From NCBI GenBank assembly GCA_040768585.1, contig JAXGMQ010000001.1, positions 1,116,001 to 1,180,000 on the forward strand: a DNA stretch of 64,000 nucleotides, in the 5' to 3' direction. Source of the stretch: JAXGMQ01 sp040768585. GTDB taxonomy: Bacteria > Caldisericota > Caldisericia > JAAYUI01. This document shows positions 35,834-48,000 of this stretch, in pieces; within the stretch, counting starts at the first letter, position 1, and every line of letters begins with the position of its first letter. A model generated the notes under the pieces. It saw only the letters and a program-made list of their open reading frames with translations, made no database searches and was not told the DNA's origin. The position numbers were made by a program, and so were the translations under genes.

Positions 35834-38602
35834 GTGAAGTTCTTCAGGTTCATTCGACATATAGTTTGTGTGCTGGCGATAATTTCGATGACGATTATCT
35901 GTTTGCAGCCAAAGGTTATGGCAACATCGTCAAGTGCTACTCCAAATCTTGGAATCAAAAATGAAGAGCTTCAGATGCCCCATGGAATTGCAGTAATCAG
36001 CGGGTATATCTTTGTGACCGATTCGAAAACACAGAGACTCTATCTTATGGACATGGCAGGCAACATCCTCAAATCAAAAAGTTCAGCCTTTGGCAAAAAA
36101 TTCGATGGCATTGCTGGGGTTGAGGCATCTGAGGACGGAAGGGTGTATGTTGCAGACTCAAACAACTCAAGAGTTGTGCTTTTGAGTTCCAACTTCACAG
36201 ACCTTGTTGAGATAAAGCAGGCGGGAGGAATAGATCTCCTGAGTCCTGTCGATGTTGCGCTTTCACCCACCGGTAGGCTCTACGTTTTGGATTCACTTCT
36301 CCGAAAGGTTTTTGTGTTGTCGATATTTGGCGAGTACAGAAACGATTTTTGTAGCCCTGGTAATGGTGAGGGGCAGATTGCCTCCCCTAGGTCCATTGCA
36401 GCATTTGATGGCAGGGTGGCGATTGCTGACCTAGGCAATGCCAAAGCCAAATTGTTTACAGATGTGGGAAGAGAGATTGAATCACTTGGCATGCCTGGGA
36501 CATACCCATCATCTCTCTCTGCCCCAATCGGGATTGAGTTTGACTCATTGGGTAACTTATATGTGTTGGACAAAAACAACAGTGATGTAGTTATCTTCCC
36601 GCAGAATGGTCTTGAACCCATTTCTTGGGGAAGGTTTGGCAAGCTGGGTACAACCGTCAGCTACTACTACTCTGATGTCATAAAGGATGATGATTTTACG
36701 GTATCAGATGTGTTGGCTAACCCAAGTTCTTTGACAATTTTTGGGGATTGCCTCTACATCGCGGACACTGGTAACAAACGAATAGCAACGGTTTCACTTG
36801 AGGAGGTCTGGCGGGTACCTAGGGTTAATCAGAGGTACTTCCAAAAGCAGGACACAGACATCGGGCTTGTTGACCTTACTCCGGAGATTGTCGATTTTGG
36901 AAGTGTTTCAAGGGATGCATCAAAAACCGTTTCTCTATCATCGCTGACTGGCGAGATGCTCCAAGGTTTTGCAAGAGTGGTTAATGCAAGTGGTGTGACC
37001 GTCGAACCGACGGTCTTTGTCGGGTCAGATATCACGTTCACAATCAAGGTCAACAAGGCATCAAAATCCTCATCAATCAGAGGCAAACTGGAGATACATG
37101 CCAACAATCAACTCTACACAGTTGATGTCAGTGGCACGAGAACGCCCTCAAAGAATTTCATATTTGGTGATAAATCATCAAGAAAAGCGATTCTGAACAA
37201 AAACGGTGCGTTTGTTACCCTCTTCATTGAACCTCAAAATGGTTTTGCAGGCAAGGTGAGACTGAAAGCCGAAAAACCTCAATATAAGCCGGCCTGGGCA
37301 AGATATGTTACTGACAAAGAAACATTGGTTCTTAGCACAGTCAATACTGCGTTTGACAGTGAGGAGATAATACTCGACTCAGAAAAACCCGTGACACTCA
37401 ATCTTTATCCGGTGGGCAAACTGAAGTCTGGTCTTTTCAAGCTGAAGGTATCCGCTGAATCGGTTGATGATCCAAATAAAAAAACAGAACACACCCTGAG
37501 TATATATATAGCAAGCAGGGTGACAGGAGAGACCCAAGGCACAGTCGTTTTTGAAACCTTTACCGCTCACTGGTGCGACACCTGTGGGTTCCACAGGGAG
37601 GCACAGTACCGTCTAGTGGACGAATTTGGCAGAAGGAGAATTTTGCCTGTTGCCTACCATGTGCTGGATGATGAGGATGAAACAGGCATGACAACTGCGG
37701 GGAACTTTTCACGGTTTCAAATGTATGATGGTCAAGGTGTTCCGCTCTCAGTCATGAATGGGGCCGTACTCAAGGTCACAAGACCCGACGATCAGTCGAC
37801 GAAGTATGCTGCGGATAGGATACAGGGCAGAAAATACTCCGGTACGACATTCGAGTACTGGAAGCTCCGCTCAGAGATGGACAGCGCCGCCAAATCAAAC
37901 CCTGCAGTGCTTTATCTATCTGTTGAAATGAGAGACGATTTGTCTGGTGGGCATATATGGCTCAAGGCAGATCAGGACTCGATACCGAGGGATAAGGAAC
38001 TCGAGGCGGTGTTGCTTCTTGTTCAGGATGGAATCGAGTATTTTTCAGCAAATGGCGAGTCGCAGCACCACGCAGTTGTGAAGCACATAATTGAACCGGA
38101 CGGGGATGACATCAGTACTTCAATCTCGAAGGACAAGAGCGTAATTGATTTTGAGTTTTCCATCCCCTCTTTTCCGGAGGGGTTCGAGTTATTGCCTGAC
38201 AACTCTTACGTCCTGGCTTTTCTTCAGGATTCGAATTCCAAGAGGGTATACGGTTCGGTTTGGTACAATCTCGGTTTGGAGAAGAAGTGTTCGCTTGAAC
38301 TCTATGCGGGAGATGGTAATAGGATAATTCAACCAGGTAGACAATTGAGGATTGATGTGTATGTGTCGAACACAGGGACTTGTGTTCAACACATCAACCT
38401 TTCGGCAAACACCAACAAAGACATCGTTATAAAATTGATGAATCAGGACTTTGATGTGGCACCCGGACAGACTGTCTCTGTTCCGATGTATCTCACCACA
38501 AAGACATATTTTGATTCTGACGATGAAGTTGTCATAAACCTTATGGCAACAGACCAAGATGGAGCAACCACCATCGAATCATTGTTCCTGGAGACCCCAT
38601 AA
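35834..38602 (+). CDS. Secreted NHL-propeller / Ig-like / thioredoxin-fold fusion
   Basis: Exported protein of 922 aa. The signal peptide runs to about residue 31. NHL-type propeller blades follow (about 40-330: PHGIAVISGYIFVTDSKTQR, GRVYVADSNNSRVV, GNLYVLDKNNSDVV, DCLYIADTGNKRIA). Next come a beta-sandwich region (about 345-560), then an Omp28/thioredoxin-like domain (about 563-780) with FTAHWCDTC (CxxC at 581-584) and GQGVPLSVMNG. A C-terminal immunoglobulin-like domain completes it. It would act outside the membrane, probably in thiol-disulfide chemistry on a propeller scaffold. The GTG start is set by the promoter 8 nt upstream. It precedes giant genes C-E, whose products are Cys-rich; functional coupling is inference. 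Confidence 0.8.
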   Translation: MKFFRFIRHIVCVLAIISMTIICLQPKVMATSSSATPNLGIKNEELQMPHGIAVISGYIFVTDSKTQRLYLMDMAGNILKSKSSAFGKKFDGIAGVEASEDGRVYVADSNNSRVVLLSSNFTDLVEIKQAGGIDLLSPVDVALSPTGRLYVLDSLLRKVFVLSIFGEYRNDFCSPGNGEGQIASPRSIAAFDGRVAIADLGNAKAKLFTDVGREIESLGMPGTYPSSLSAPIGIEFDSLGNLYVLDKNNSDVVIFPQNGLEPISWGRFGKLGTTVSYYYSDVIKDDDFTVSDVLANPSSLTIFGDCLYIADTGNKRIATVSLEEVWRVPRVNQRYFQKQDTDIGLVDLTPEIVDFGSVSRDASKTVSLSSLTGEMLQGFARVVNASGVTVEPTVFVGSDITFTIKVNKASKSSSIRGKLEIHANNQLYTVDVSGTRTPSKNFIFGDKSSRKAILNKNGAFVTLFIEPQNGFAGKVRLKAEKPQYKPAWARYVTDKETLVLSTVNTAFDSEEIILDSEKPVTLNLYPVGKLKSGLFKLKVSAESVDDPNKKTEHTLSIYIASRVTGETQGTVVFETFTAHWCDTCGFHREAQYRLVDEFGRRRILPVAYHVLDDEDETGMTTAGNFSRFQMYDGQGVPLSVMNGAVLKVTRPDDQSTKYAADRIQGRKYSGTTFEYWKLRSEMDSAAKSNPAVLYLSVEMRDDLSGGHIWLKADQDSIPRDKELEAVLLLVQDGIEYFSANGESQHHAVVKHIIEPDGDDISTSISKDKSVIDFEFSIPSFPEGFELLPDNSYVLAFLQDSNSKRVYGSVWYNLGLEKKCSLELYAGDGNRIIQPGRQLRIDVYVSNTGTCVQHINLSANTNKDIVIKLMNQDFDVAPGQTVSVPMYLTTKTYFDSDDEVVINLMATDQDGATTIESLFLETP

Positions 38603-38646
38603 TATATACATGTGTGTATATATTCCAACCTTTATATGCATATAAA
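38601..38646. repeat. Two perfect AT palindromes
   Basis: AATATATACA and TGTATATATT arms around TGTG (38601-38624), then the 16-bp perfect palindrome TTTATATGCATATAAA (38631-38646). The first overlaps the stop codon of the 35834 gene. No T run follows, so these look more like protein-binding sites or a weak terminator than a canonical one. Confidence 0.5.
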
Positions 38647-38751
38647 TTACAGTATGTGTGTATCACACCCAAAGAAACCCTTCAATGCAAATATCTACCC
38701 ACTGGTTAGACCGTGTGCTAGCCAGATGACACCAGAAAAAAGGCTGGATTA

Positions 38752-38780
38752 TTGTTGGCATAGAATTTGCATCGTATACA
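38752..38780 (+). promoter_or_regulatory. Promoter of giant gene C
   Basis: TTGTTG (38752-38757), 17 nt, TATACA (38775-38780). Predicted start about 38787, so a leader of about 260 nt. Confidence 0.6.
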
Positions 38781-38786
38781 TTCGGA

Positions 38787-39048
38787 AGAGCGGTCACGTC
38801 TCTTGCGACGTGCCGTGGTGCTCGTAACACTGCGTTTCGGTTCTCGGGACTCGGTGGCGTTGCTATCTTCCGTTTTGCAATTTGGAGAAGGTGAAGTTGA
38901 TTCCCACACGGACCCTGGGTTATGTGTCTGTGTGGCCGTTGGCTCAAGGATGTGAGCCTATTCATTGAGTTGAGCAACATATAGCGGTTTGGACAAGTGC
39001 TTGTCCCGGTCCTTGCGGGCTGTGAAACCTGTAAGAAGGAGAGCGTAA
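38787..39048 (+). promoter_or_regulatory. Long structured leader of giant gene C
   Basis: GC-rich untranslated leader with several hairpins: GG(T)CACGTC/GACGTGCC (38792-38814), GTTG(G)CTCAA/TTGAGCAAC (38938-38978) and GGACAA/TTGTCC with a 4-nt loop (38991-39006). It ends in AAGGAG just before ATG 39049. A and B have comparable leaders, so the structure looks like a family trait, perhaps for mRNA stability. Confidence 0.5.
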
Positions 39049-42000
39049 ATGAAGAAACTTGCTACGTTGATCGTTGCACTGGCTTTGGTCGCCTCTCTGG
39101 CCTCTGCCTTTCCCTTCGTAATGGCGGATGAGGATCCAATCAGAGTTGGTGAGCCGAATACTCCGGCCACCATGGTAGCAAACAAGTGGTTTAAGGTCGG
39201 ATATGATCGCGATGGCAATATGCTAAACCCGTCCACATTGATTCATTCCCAAGTTACTCGTCAAGAGGCGGACGGCACTGGCTATCGTTTATTCCCATGG
39301 CAAAAATCTGGCGAACAGACCTGGGGAAGAGCATCGGACGATTATGGATACGAACTTCCGAGACTTATTCCAACAAATAGACACGATTGGCTTGGTCGTT
39401 TCGATGAGTCAAACTATGATTTTGACTATGATCACGAAGTGAACCAGTATGCATGGTGGACAGAAATTTTCCTGAATGTTGAGCCAAGCAGTGGCAATTC
39501 CCAGGAGTTTGAGACAGCTCATTGGTATGCTGTCGTCGACAGAGAGGGAAGTCTGTGGCTTGACCCAGATGGAAAATTCCACAACTGCGGCACAGAGATA
39601 ACCGCAGATCCCATGTTTTACATTGCTGGAACAAACACCTATGCTGAGGGTTCGTGTCGTGACAACCCAAGAGCTCTCATAGACCCGATTCCAATCAACA
39701 ACACACAAGGACCGTACAATCTTCGCTTTGACAGAGAAGATACAGCATCCAAGCTCTACTTCTGGTGGAAGTATGACAGAAATAGAAACCTGGTAGACAG
39801 GGTCTGGAGAGTTGGCTGGGCCGACATGAATGACTATGATCCGGTACCAAATCCAGAATACGGCTGGGATCCAGCAGACTCAAACACATGGTCAACCATT
39901 GGTTTCATCCCAACCTACGACCCCTATACACAGACAAACATTCCAGATGCTGACGTTGACTGGGACTGCAAACTCGCCGTCATTCCTTTCCAGATGTCGG
40001 AAGACCCAACATGGCCGAACGTCACACAGGGAACTGAGTGCTACGCTGACCGTAATGGCAATGGTTACTATGACCCCTACGAGCCAATTTATCGCAAGGG
40101 TGATGGGAATCTTCAGCCAATCGTCACGACAGTCCAGACAGGAGACATAAGACTCACAAACGTTTCCACATCAAGAGGAAACTATAAGATCAATTACAGA
40201 GTCAATGAAGTCGTCACGGACAACGATTTTGACAACGGTTGGACACTCCTTCCATTTATGCACATGAACCCACCGGCAAACTACCCGGTTTACGTTCACT
40301 CACACGATCAGAACCCAGACGAGTACTATGACTTTGGTGAGTTCATATATCAGAAATCTGCAACTGCTGAAGTCAGGCTCAACACATGGCTTACAGTTGC
40401 CACAGTCCCTGGCACAAACATCATCACAGTCGCCAACGATGTCGGCGCTGATGTGGGTGACACCATCTACATCGAGGGTGACATGTATGGCCAGACTGAG
40501 GAGCGCACAATCACGGCGATCCTTGGTGGTGGTCAACTTCAGCTTAACAGCCCGATCTCTTATATTCACTCAGTCTTGAGACAGGTTGCAGAGCTCATCC
40601 CATCAGAGATTGGCGACATCAGACTCTCAAACGTCAATACCCGTCACAACAACAACCCAGTCAGCTGGGATTGGTTTGGTGGTTGGTGGCATGACGCAAT
40701 TCTCATGTTTGAGGTGCTTCAGGGTGGTTGCTTCACACCGAAATACAACATTACCGTCGAAACTGACCTCTGGGATGGAATGGTTCCATCCGTCACTGCT
40801 GCTGCCCTTCGTTCACCAAATGGTGACATCATGGGCGCAGCGCAGAGAATTCAGAAGACAACTGTTCTCGACCCAACAGGCCTTGAGTTCAGAGTCCCAG
40901 CCACAACATTTGAAGACATCAAGCTTGAGTACCGCGAGTACATTGGACTTGAAATCTTCAGAGACGACGGCATCAACAATAACCTTGGCGACACACCGGT
41001 CACGACAAACGTTATCAGAGGAACTCTCGCTGATGACTACATCATGTACGAAGCGACAGAGGATTTTGTTGGTTCGGTTGATGAAGAGATCGCAAAGGAC
41101 TACCATTGGTCAATCGCAACTCTCGGTTTCAGTGCAGATGAGCGTTTTGTCGACCTAAACCTTGACACACAGCTTGGTGCTGGTGAGCCAATGTACCGCG
41201 ACACAGACCTTTCTGACACGGTAACTGAAGGTGACATCAGAATTACTGACGTTGTTGTCGAGACAAATATCGGCGGCACTGGTGGCTCGATTGTCAACTA
41301 CGGCGCTGGCTCAAGAGTAACCCAGGGTGATGTCGACATTGGTCATTTCGCCGCAGTGGGCGAACTCATAGACATCCCTGTCTCTGTCAGATTCAAAGAC
41401 CTTCCACATGGTTGTATCCCGGAAAACAGGCAGTATGACATTGGCGAGCCAATTTATTACAACCCTGCACTTGGTTCAGCATCGACAGTTCAGATGCTCT
41501 ATGCCAACGACTTCACAGACCCAGTTGGCAACCCAATGCCAAACGTCAATGGTTGGGATCCAGCAAACTGGATGGAAATCGACGAGACAAACTCGGGCCT
41601 TCCGAGTGGTCAGTCTGTCGAGGATCCGTTTGGTTTGATGACTTCGCCAAACGAAGTTCTTTGGAATTATGATGCGGCAAACCAGAGGGCAGAACTTCAG
41701 TCTGGTCAGAATATTCTTGTTCCGTCGATGGGTGTTGGCACAATTGCCACATTCGAGTACGATTTCAGATTTGCTCCTGATGTGAACAATAACTACTACA
41801 ACTCTTTCGGTACAATCCTTAGATGGAACTCGCCAACTGACTACTATGTCCTAATGGCGGTACCCCATGAGCCGGGCAACCCATACGCCACGGTCTTTAA
41901 TAGGGGTGACTACGGGCAGTTCTATGGTTGGGGTGTTCCTGCCGGTTCAAACGAAATCCAATTCTTCCTGATGCATTTTGATGGCAGTGCGATTGCTCCA

Positions 42001-45000
42001 ATCGTTGCCTCGAGTTCGACCATTCCATGGGTGTTCAACACTGACATGTACATGCACATGCAGATTGCAATCAATGGTCAGCTTACAACGATCACGGCAA
42101 ACGGTGTTGATATCTTCCCAGGTGGAATCCCAGCAGCAAATACATATGGAGCGTTTGGATTCACTCACTTAGGTTCTTCGTACGCATTGTATGGGTGGTT
42201 TCAAGACAGCGCATGGATTGACAACATCCTTCTTTATCGCACAACCGTAGGTTCATCACTTGGAACATCAAATGACCTCGTTCGTGTTGTAGATGTCTAT
42301 GTCAATGGCACATTCTACCCAGCAGGTTCCAGAGTCACTGCCGGCGATTTCTACAGAGTCAAAAACCCAGTCAATGGTATTTCAATGGGTGGAAACTGCA
42401 GCATGAGATACATGGATGTTGAGGTTCTCCCTGGTGATATCGGACTAAACGTTGAGATCGATGGTAAACTGCCAACTGACAAAGATTACAAGGGACTCAA
42501 GGTCGAGAAGACATCCCATGTCAAGGTGTCGCTCAACTACGAACTTGAGGGTGAGTATCTCACTGGTCCAGTAATTGGTGACAAGAGAACAAGACTTTAC
42601 TACAAGCCAGACTCATTCTTTGTGAGAACCATACCGGTTGATAAACAGGTTAAGTACAGTTCGCCACAGGAAGCCCAGAGAAACTTCTATACACCACACC
42701 AGTCAATCGAAGGTGACGTTGTTTATGTCAACCTCAGAGGCCCAGACTACAACATTTATCCGTACACCTCGACTGTGCAGAATGGTCGACTCTACGAAGT
42801 GAATGATTTCAAGGGCATTATCGACGCCAAGAACCCAGTTCTTGAGTTCGAGTATACCCCATACAGTGGTACGATCCTTGACGATCTTGGACAGGATCTT
42901 CCATACATGCTTTATGCCTTTGTTGAGAAGGGCGGAATTGATAATGCTCCGATCGACAGCAGATTCACATATGCACTTACTTGGAACAATTCTGCAGACA
43001 GAACTATCGACCCAGCAGGTCTCCAGTATTCAGACTACAACTACGTTGACCCATGGCACGCAGGACGCAAGTGGGAGATGGACGAAGCATATGCCAACTA
43101 CTACAACCAGGCTTACACAAGGGCTTGCAGAACTGTCTATAACCCATACATGGTTCAAAATATGTCTGAGTGCGGTCTCGCTGATAAGTATGACTGCTAT
43201 GGCATCGAGAAACTTCACGTCGCACCAGAAGGCATAGAGATCGTTCCGTCCTCGCCTTGTGTTGACCCACTCTCCTACAGATATCCGAACATCTCACTCA
43301 AACTCAATGCGTATGACAACCCAGACGATGTAAACGACCCAGAAGGCTACACAATGGCCGTCGCGCCAACTGACGCAAACGGTCAGAACCATATTGGTGT
43401 TGCGACCTACAACGTGAATGGTGCAGGTATCAGGTACATGGCAACAATCCGTTACTGGAATATGCCACACACAGTTGACCAGGATGCCTACTTTATTCTT
43501 CAGGTAAACGATGATGGTTCATGGCTCGGATGGAACTGGGGAGAGACAAACTACCCAGGTATTATTGACCCAACAGACGTGATTCAGCCATTCACGGTCT
43601 ACCCATTTGGTCGAGATCTGAATAACAGAGGAAGTGACGCTCACGACGTTGGCGACAACGATTGTTCAGTCGGTACAGGAACAGTAGACCTTTGTGGTTC
43701 AGGATTCCCGCCTCTTGGCGATGTCACATTCTACGACACATATGGTCCAACGTTCTGCGACCCGCAGTGGGGAACACCACCATACTACGGTATGGTGTAT
43801 CACTACGGTGTCAGAACCCTCATTTCAGCCAAAACGGCAACAGAAGAGGGCGGAACGATTGCTGTTGTTTGCCAGCCAATGCATGCGAAAGACAAACTCA
43901 ACATTCGTGTACATACTTCCAACATGGTTGTTGACTACAACAGTTCAAGCATCAAGGTTGGAAACAACGCTGTGTACTTCACAACTGACAGAGCAAACCT
44001 CTTCCAGGCAAGTGATGGCACAATTGCAAACAATCAGTACGACCCGAGTATGACGCTTGGCTACGCCGCAAACCCACCAGGAGTCAGAAACCTTCCATGG
44101 GTTGAGACGGTAGATTATTGTGATGTTATCTCGCTCAAGGTACTTCCACCAGATTCAGATTTGAACTTTAACAACTTCTATATTGTCGACCACGCTCTCC
44201 AGTACAGCGAAGTGTCCTACACCGGTGCGCAGGGTTCAGGAGCTCTTGTTGAACTCAACACACCAGACAGATGGATCACCCCAAGATACAACCCACTCTG
44301 CGTTCTTAGACCACTTTCACATGATGAGAACACAGACGTGAGATGTTATCCTGGTGGACAGACACACCTCATAAGAGTTGAAAACTCGATGAGAGGTGCT
44401 GGATATAACGCAACACCGGCCCTTTGGAGGAAGCAGTTCAATAAACTCGGTTCAGAGTTCTATGGACTCACCGACTACGGTATGTTCTTCGAGCTTACAA
44501 ATGAGGATTATGGTTATTGGGGTGTGCCATTAACGTTCGCATCGGGACTCGTGAAGAGACTTGAGATAACCGGACCGTTCATGACGCCACTTGACCTCGA
44601 TCCAGAGTTCTCGTCCATCAAGTATCGCTCTGGTACCGCGGCTGGCTCAGCACTTGGTTACTCATACAAGGGTCTCAGATTTGTCCCAATTAAGTATGAC
44701 TACAGCGGACAGATTATTGTAGATAGACTCAACTACCTCGCCTACGAGCTTGGTCAGAGAAACTACACATATATCACAAGCCCTGGATGCACAACAGAAG
44801 GCGACTTCGTCCAATTCTCAGGAAGCGTTAACCCATATCTCAACATCGGCAAAGAGCTCGATTACAGGTATGTCACAAGACCAACTATAAACGGACGCGC
44901 CATGAGAGTCCTTGTATTTGATGAACTCATTCCGATTGGTCCTGGTAGAATCGATATTACTGTCTGGCTTACGGACGGAACAAAGAAGATATTCCAGGAT

Positions 45001-48000
45001 TGCTGCGTTGAGCCACCAGCCAATGGAGTTGATGTTGCTGGTATCAAGATTGAGGGTATGCCTCACATGATTACTGTTGATGAGGAAACAATACTCAAAC
45101 TCAAGCTCACAGAAGGTTATGGAATTGAATCCGAGGGCCCGCCGCCAGAGTATGGCAAGGGAATCCAGGAATACAGAGAATGTAACGATGCTCTCGTCTA
45201 TGTGTGGCAGGATAGAGGTATCTTCGATCCAGTGGAGAAGCTTTATTCGTTCGCTGGTGATGGCTACTGCTCAATGGCTCCACAGTCGACAGACTACACG
45301 GACCTTGGTGTTGCCTACACAGAGGACGATGACCTCAACAACGATAGCAAGATTTCGTTTGACGCTTTTGAAACTGAAATCATGGGTTCATATGACCTTG
45401 CAACCAACACATGGGTCGGTGGTCTTATTGATGCGAGAACGTTCCACCGACAGAATGGCGAATACATCTTCAGTCTTTCAGGTGCTGCAATGCCAACTAC
45501 AGTTGGTATTGACTTTGGCTCGAAGGGAATTGAAGCTGAGCCGGACCACGTTATCGGTGACGACGAAACACTTGATATTCACGTAACTGCCTACAAGTAT
45601 GGCGACGACAACAACAGCAGATCGTTCAGACCGTTCTGGGGTGGCAGAGAAATAAACACAGAGAGAGCTTTCAGCCACGAAGTTTACCTTGCAGGTCAGA
45701 AATCAGCTTATGTCGAAGCCAAAGAAGACCTCATGGCAACTGTAACACCGGCCGTTCTTACTGCTGGTTGTACACCTGAGCTTATTGATCCAACTGCGCC
45801 GCTAACATTTGAGGTTAAGTGGCCAGATGGCACACCACTTGATCTTTCGGTTGGTGTTGAGGATCCACTTGGTGGTGATGAGGTTAAGATTGACGATGCA
45901 TGGATCCATCTTTTCAAGGATCCGCATCCAGACGACCAGTACTATTACCCGGGTGAGTTACTACCACAGTACTATTGGCTAAGGACTGATCTTCATAATG
46001 AAGACTTCTCCCAAATTGGTAATACCAGGATGTACTCTTTCAACAGATATCCGTTCCTACCGATTACGTTTGGTTGGAACCCAGCCGAAGGTGTGTACGT
46101 TTTCAAGGGATTTGCTGCGAATGACAAGGGTAGTTTTGACGTGCACATTTATTCACCAGATAGAAGACACAAGGCGATTGCCGAGATTGTTGTAGAATCA
46201 CCAATTGTCGACTATGAGATCTCACCACGGGATTTCTATACGAATGCTGGTAAGGACCCGCTGTATGACACCGGTTCCGACGACGATTTTGTGATGACAG
46301 GTGCTGATTTCAAGTGGTACTTTATCACTGCAACAATGAAAACTGCTGAAGGCAACCTTATACAGGGTCTTGCGGAGTCAACCTCCACCTGCTTGGGTGG
46401 CGAGGGTATGAATGCAAGGTTCACACCGTTCTACACGAGAGAAGAGCATTACAACTGGGTCACACCACCATCAGCGACTCTCCAGAGTAGAAGGCGCTAT
46501 TCCGGTCACGCCGCTGTCTATAACTATTACCTGAGTGACTCTAGAGGTAGTAGAGAGAGACAGATAATGCTTGCTGACCTGAATGGAAACGGTACCTTCG
46601 GTGATCTTCCTGAAGAGTTCCTTATCTTTGGTAGATCAGATTACTCAGACCTGGGTATTAGAGTTGGTGGAAAGACCGGTCCTGGAGCTCCATTCTACCC
46701 GACAGTGAACTCAAGGTTTGATGATGAGACATACAACTATTGGAACTCATGGGATGGTCCATTTGACAAACCATCAGCTGGCCCAGCAGGATATGGTGTA
46801 GGATCGATATACAACGATGAGAAGGAAGGACTCTATGTGTTTGCTGATTCAAACAGAGACTTCCAGTTCACATACCAAGATTCGTTCAATATCGACAATA
46901 GAGGTCAGGGTACTTTTGCATACTTTGCCGATGACAAGTGTAAAATCGGAGTCATGATTGGTGTGACAGATCATGCAATGACACCAAAATTTGGTGATAT
47001 TTACGGTGGATCAGACCCATACACAGAGTTCTCTCCGCAGAGAACAGCGACAAGATTTGTTCACATATTGACTGGAAATGAAGAGCTTGGAACCGGTGAT
47101 GGTGCCTATTCCCTTGATTGGGACGCAATTCCGGACAACGTCGTAAATGTTGAGTACATGAAGGTTGTGACGAAATGGGCGGAAACAAAGGAAGAAATAA
47201 GCAAGGATATGCTCGATGCAGACAATTATGACCTTGCATACGGAGTTGAAAACCACATTTGGTTCGAGTTCTATCCAGCCGACAACAGAGACTTCGCAGT
47301 AACTAAAGATGCCCATGTGGCAGTAATGGCAGCTGGAGACGTGTTACATCCATGGGGTGGACCGAAATCAGAGTCATTCATTGTGGCTGACATAACAGCT
47401 TCCCCGATCAACCCAAGCGACAGAGTGGCGCAGCTTTATATCACACCAACTGGAACTGGTCCAGATGTTACGAGCTTGAGGGTTGTCGGAAGCAGATGCG
47501 AGAATACAGCTGACTATGCAAGGTACTTCTATGACAACTACACGACATGGGGTGCTGCAAACTTCGATGTGATTATGTCAATACAAATCGTTGTTGACAC
47601 AATGGAAGCACTCAAGGTTGGAGTACCTGGAACATTGGTTGTAAGCGCGCTCAAGACAGCGGGTGGCGAGCCAATTGAAGGTGCAACAGTTCATATCAAG
47701 GGTGCCGGTGTCGAGGTCGAAAAGAAGACAAGAGCGGATGGTTCCGTTGAGTTCAATATCACCCCAACCGAGCGTGGCAGAATATTGGTCACCGCAGAGG
47801 CAGAGGGAATGAAGGGTGCTTATACAACAGCGTTCGTTGAGACTTACGTTGCACCACCAAAACTTGATCTTGACCCGATCCCAGCGATCGTCTCAACAGA
47901 TACAGTAACAGTAAAAGGAAGAACAAACGAAGGCACGAAGATAACAGTGAATGGTAGACCTGTTTCAGTGTCTCAGGATGGAACCTTTACATACACATTG

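Noticed and set aside
38612..38827. Short open frame of 71 codons upstream of gene C
   Set aside because: It spans palindromes and the C promoter, lacks a ribosome site and has no recognisable protein pattern.
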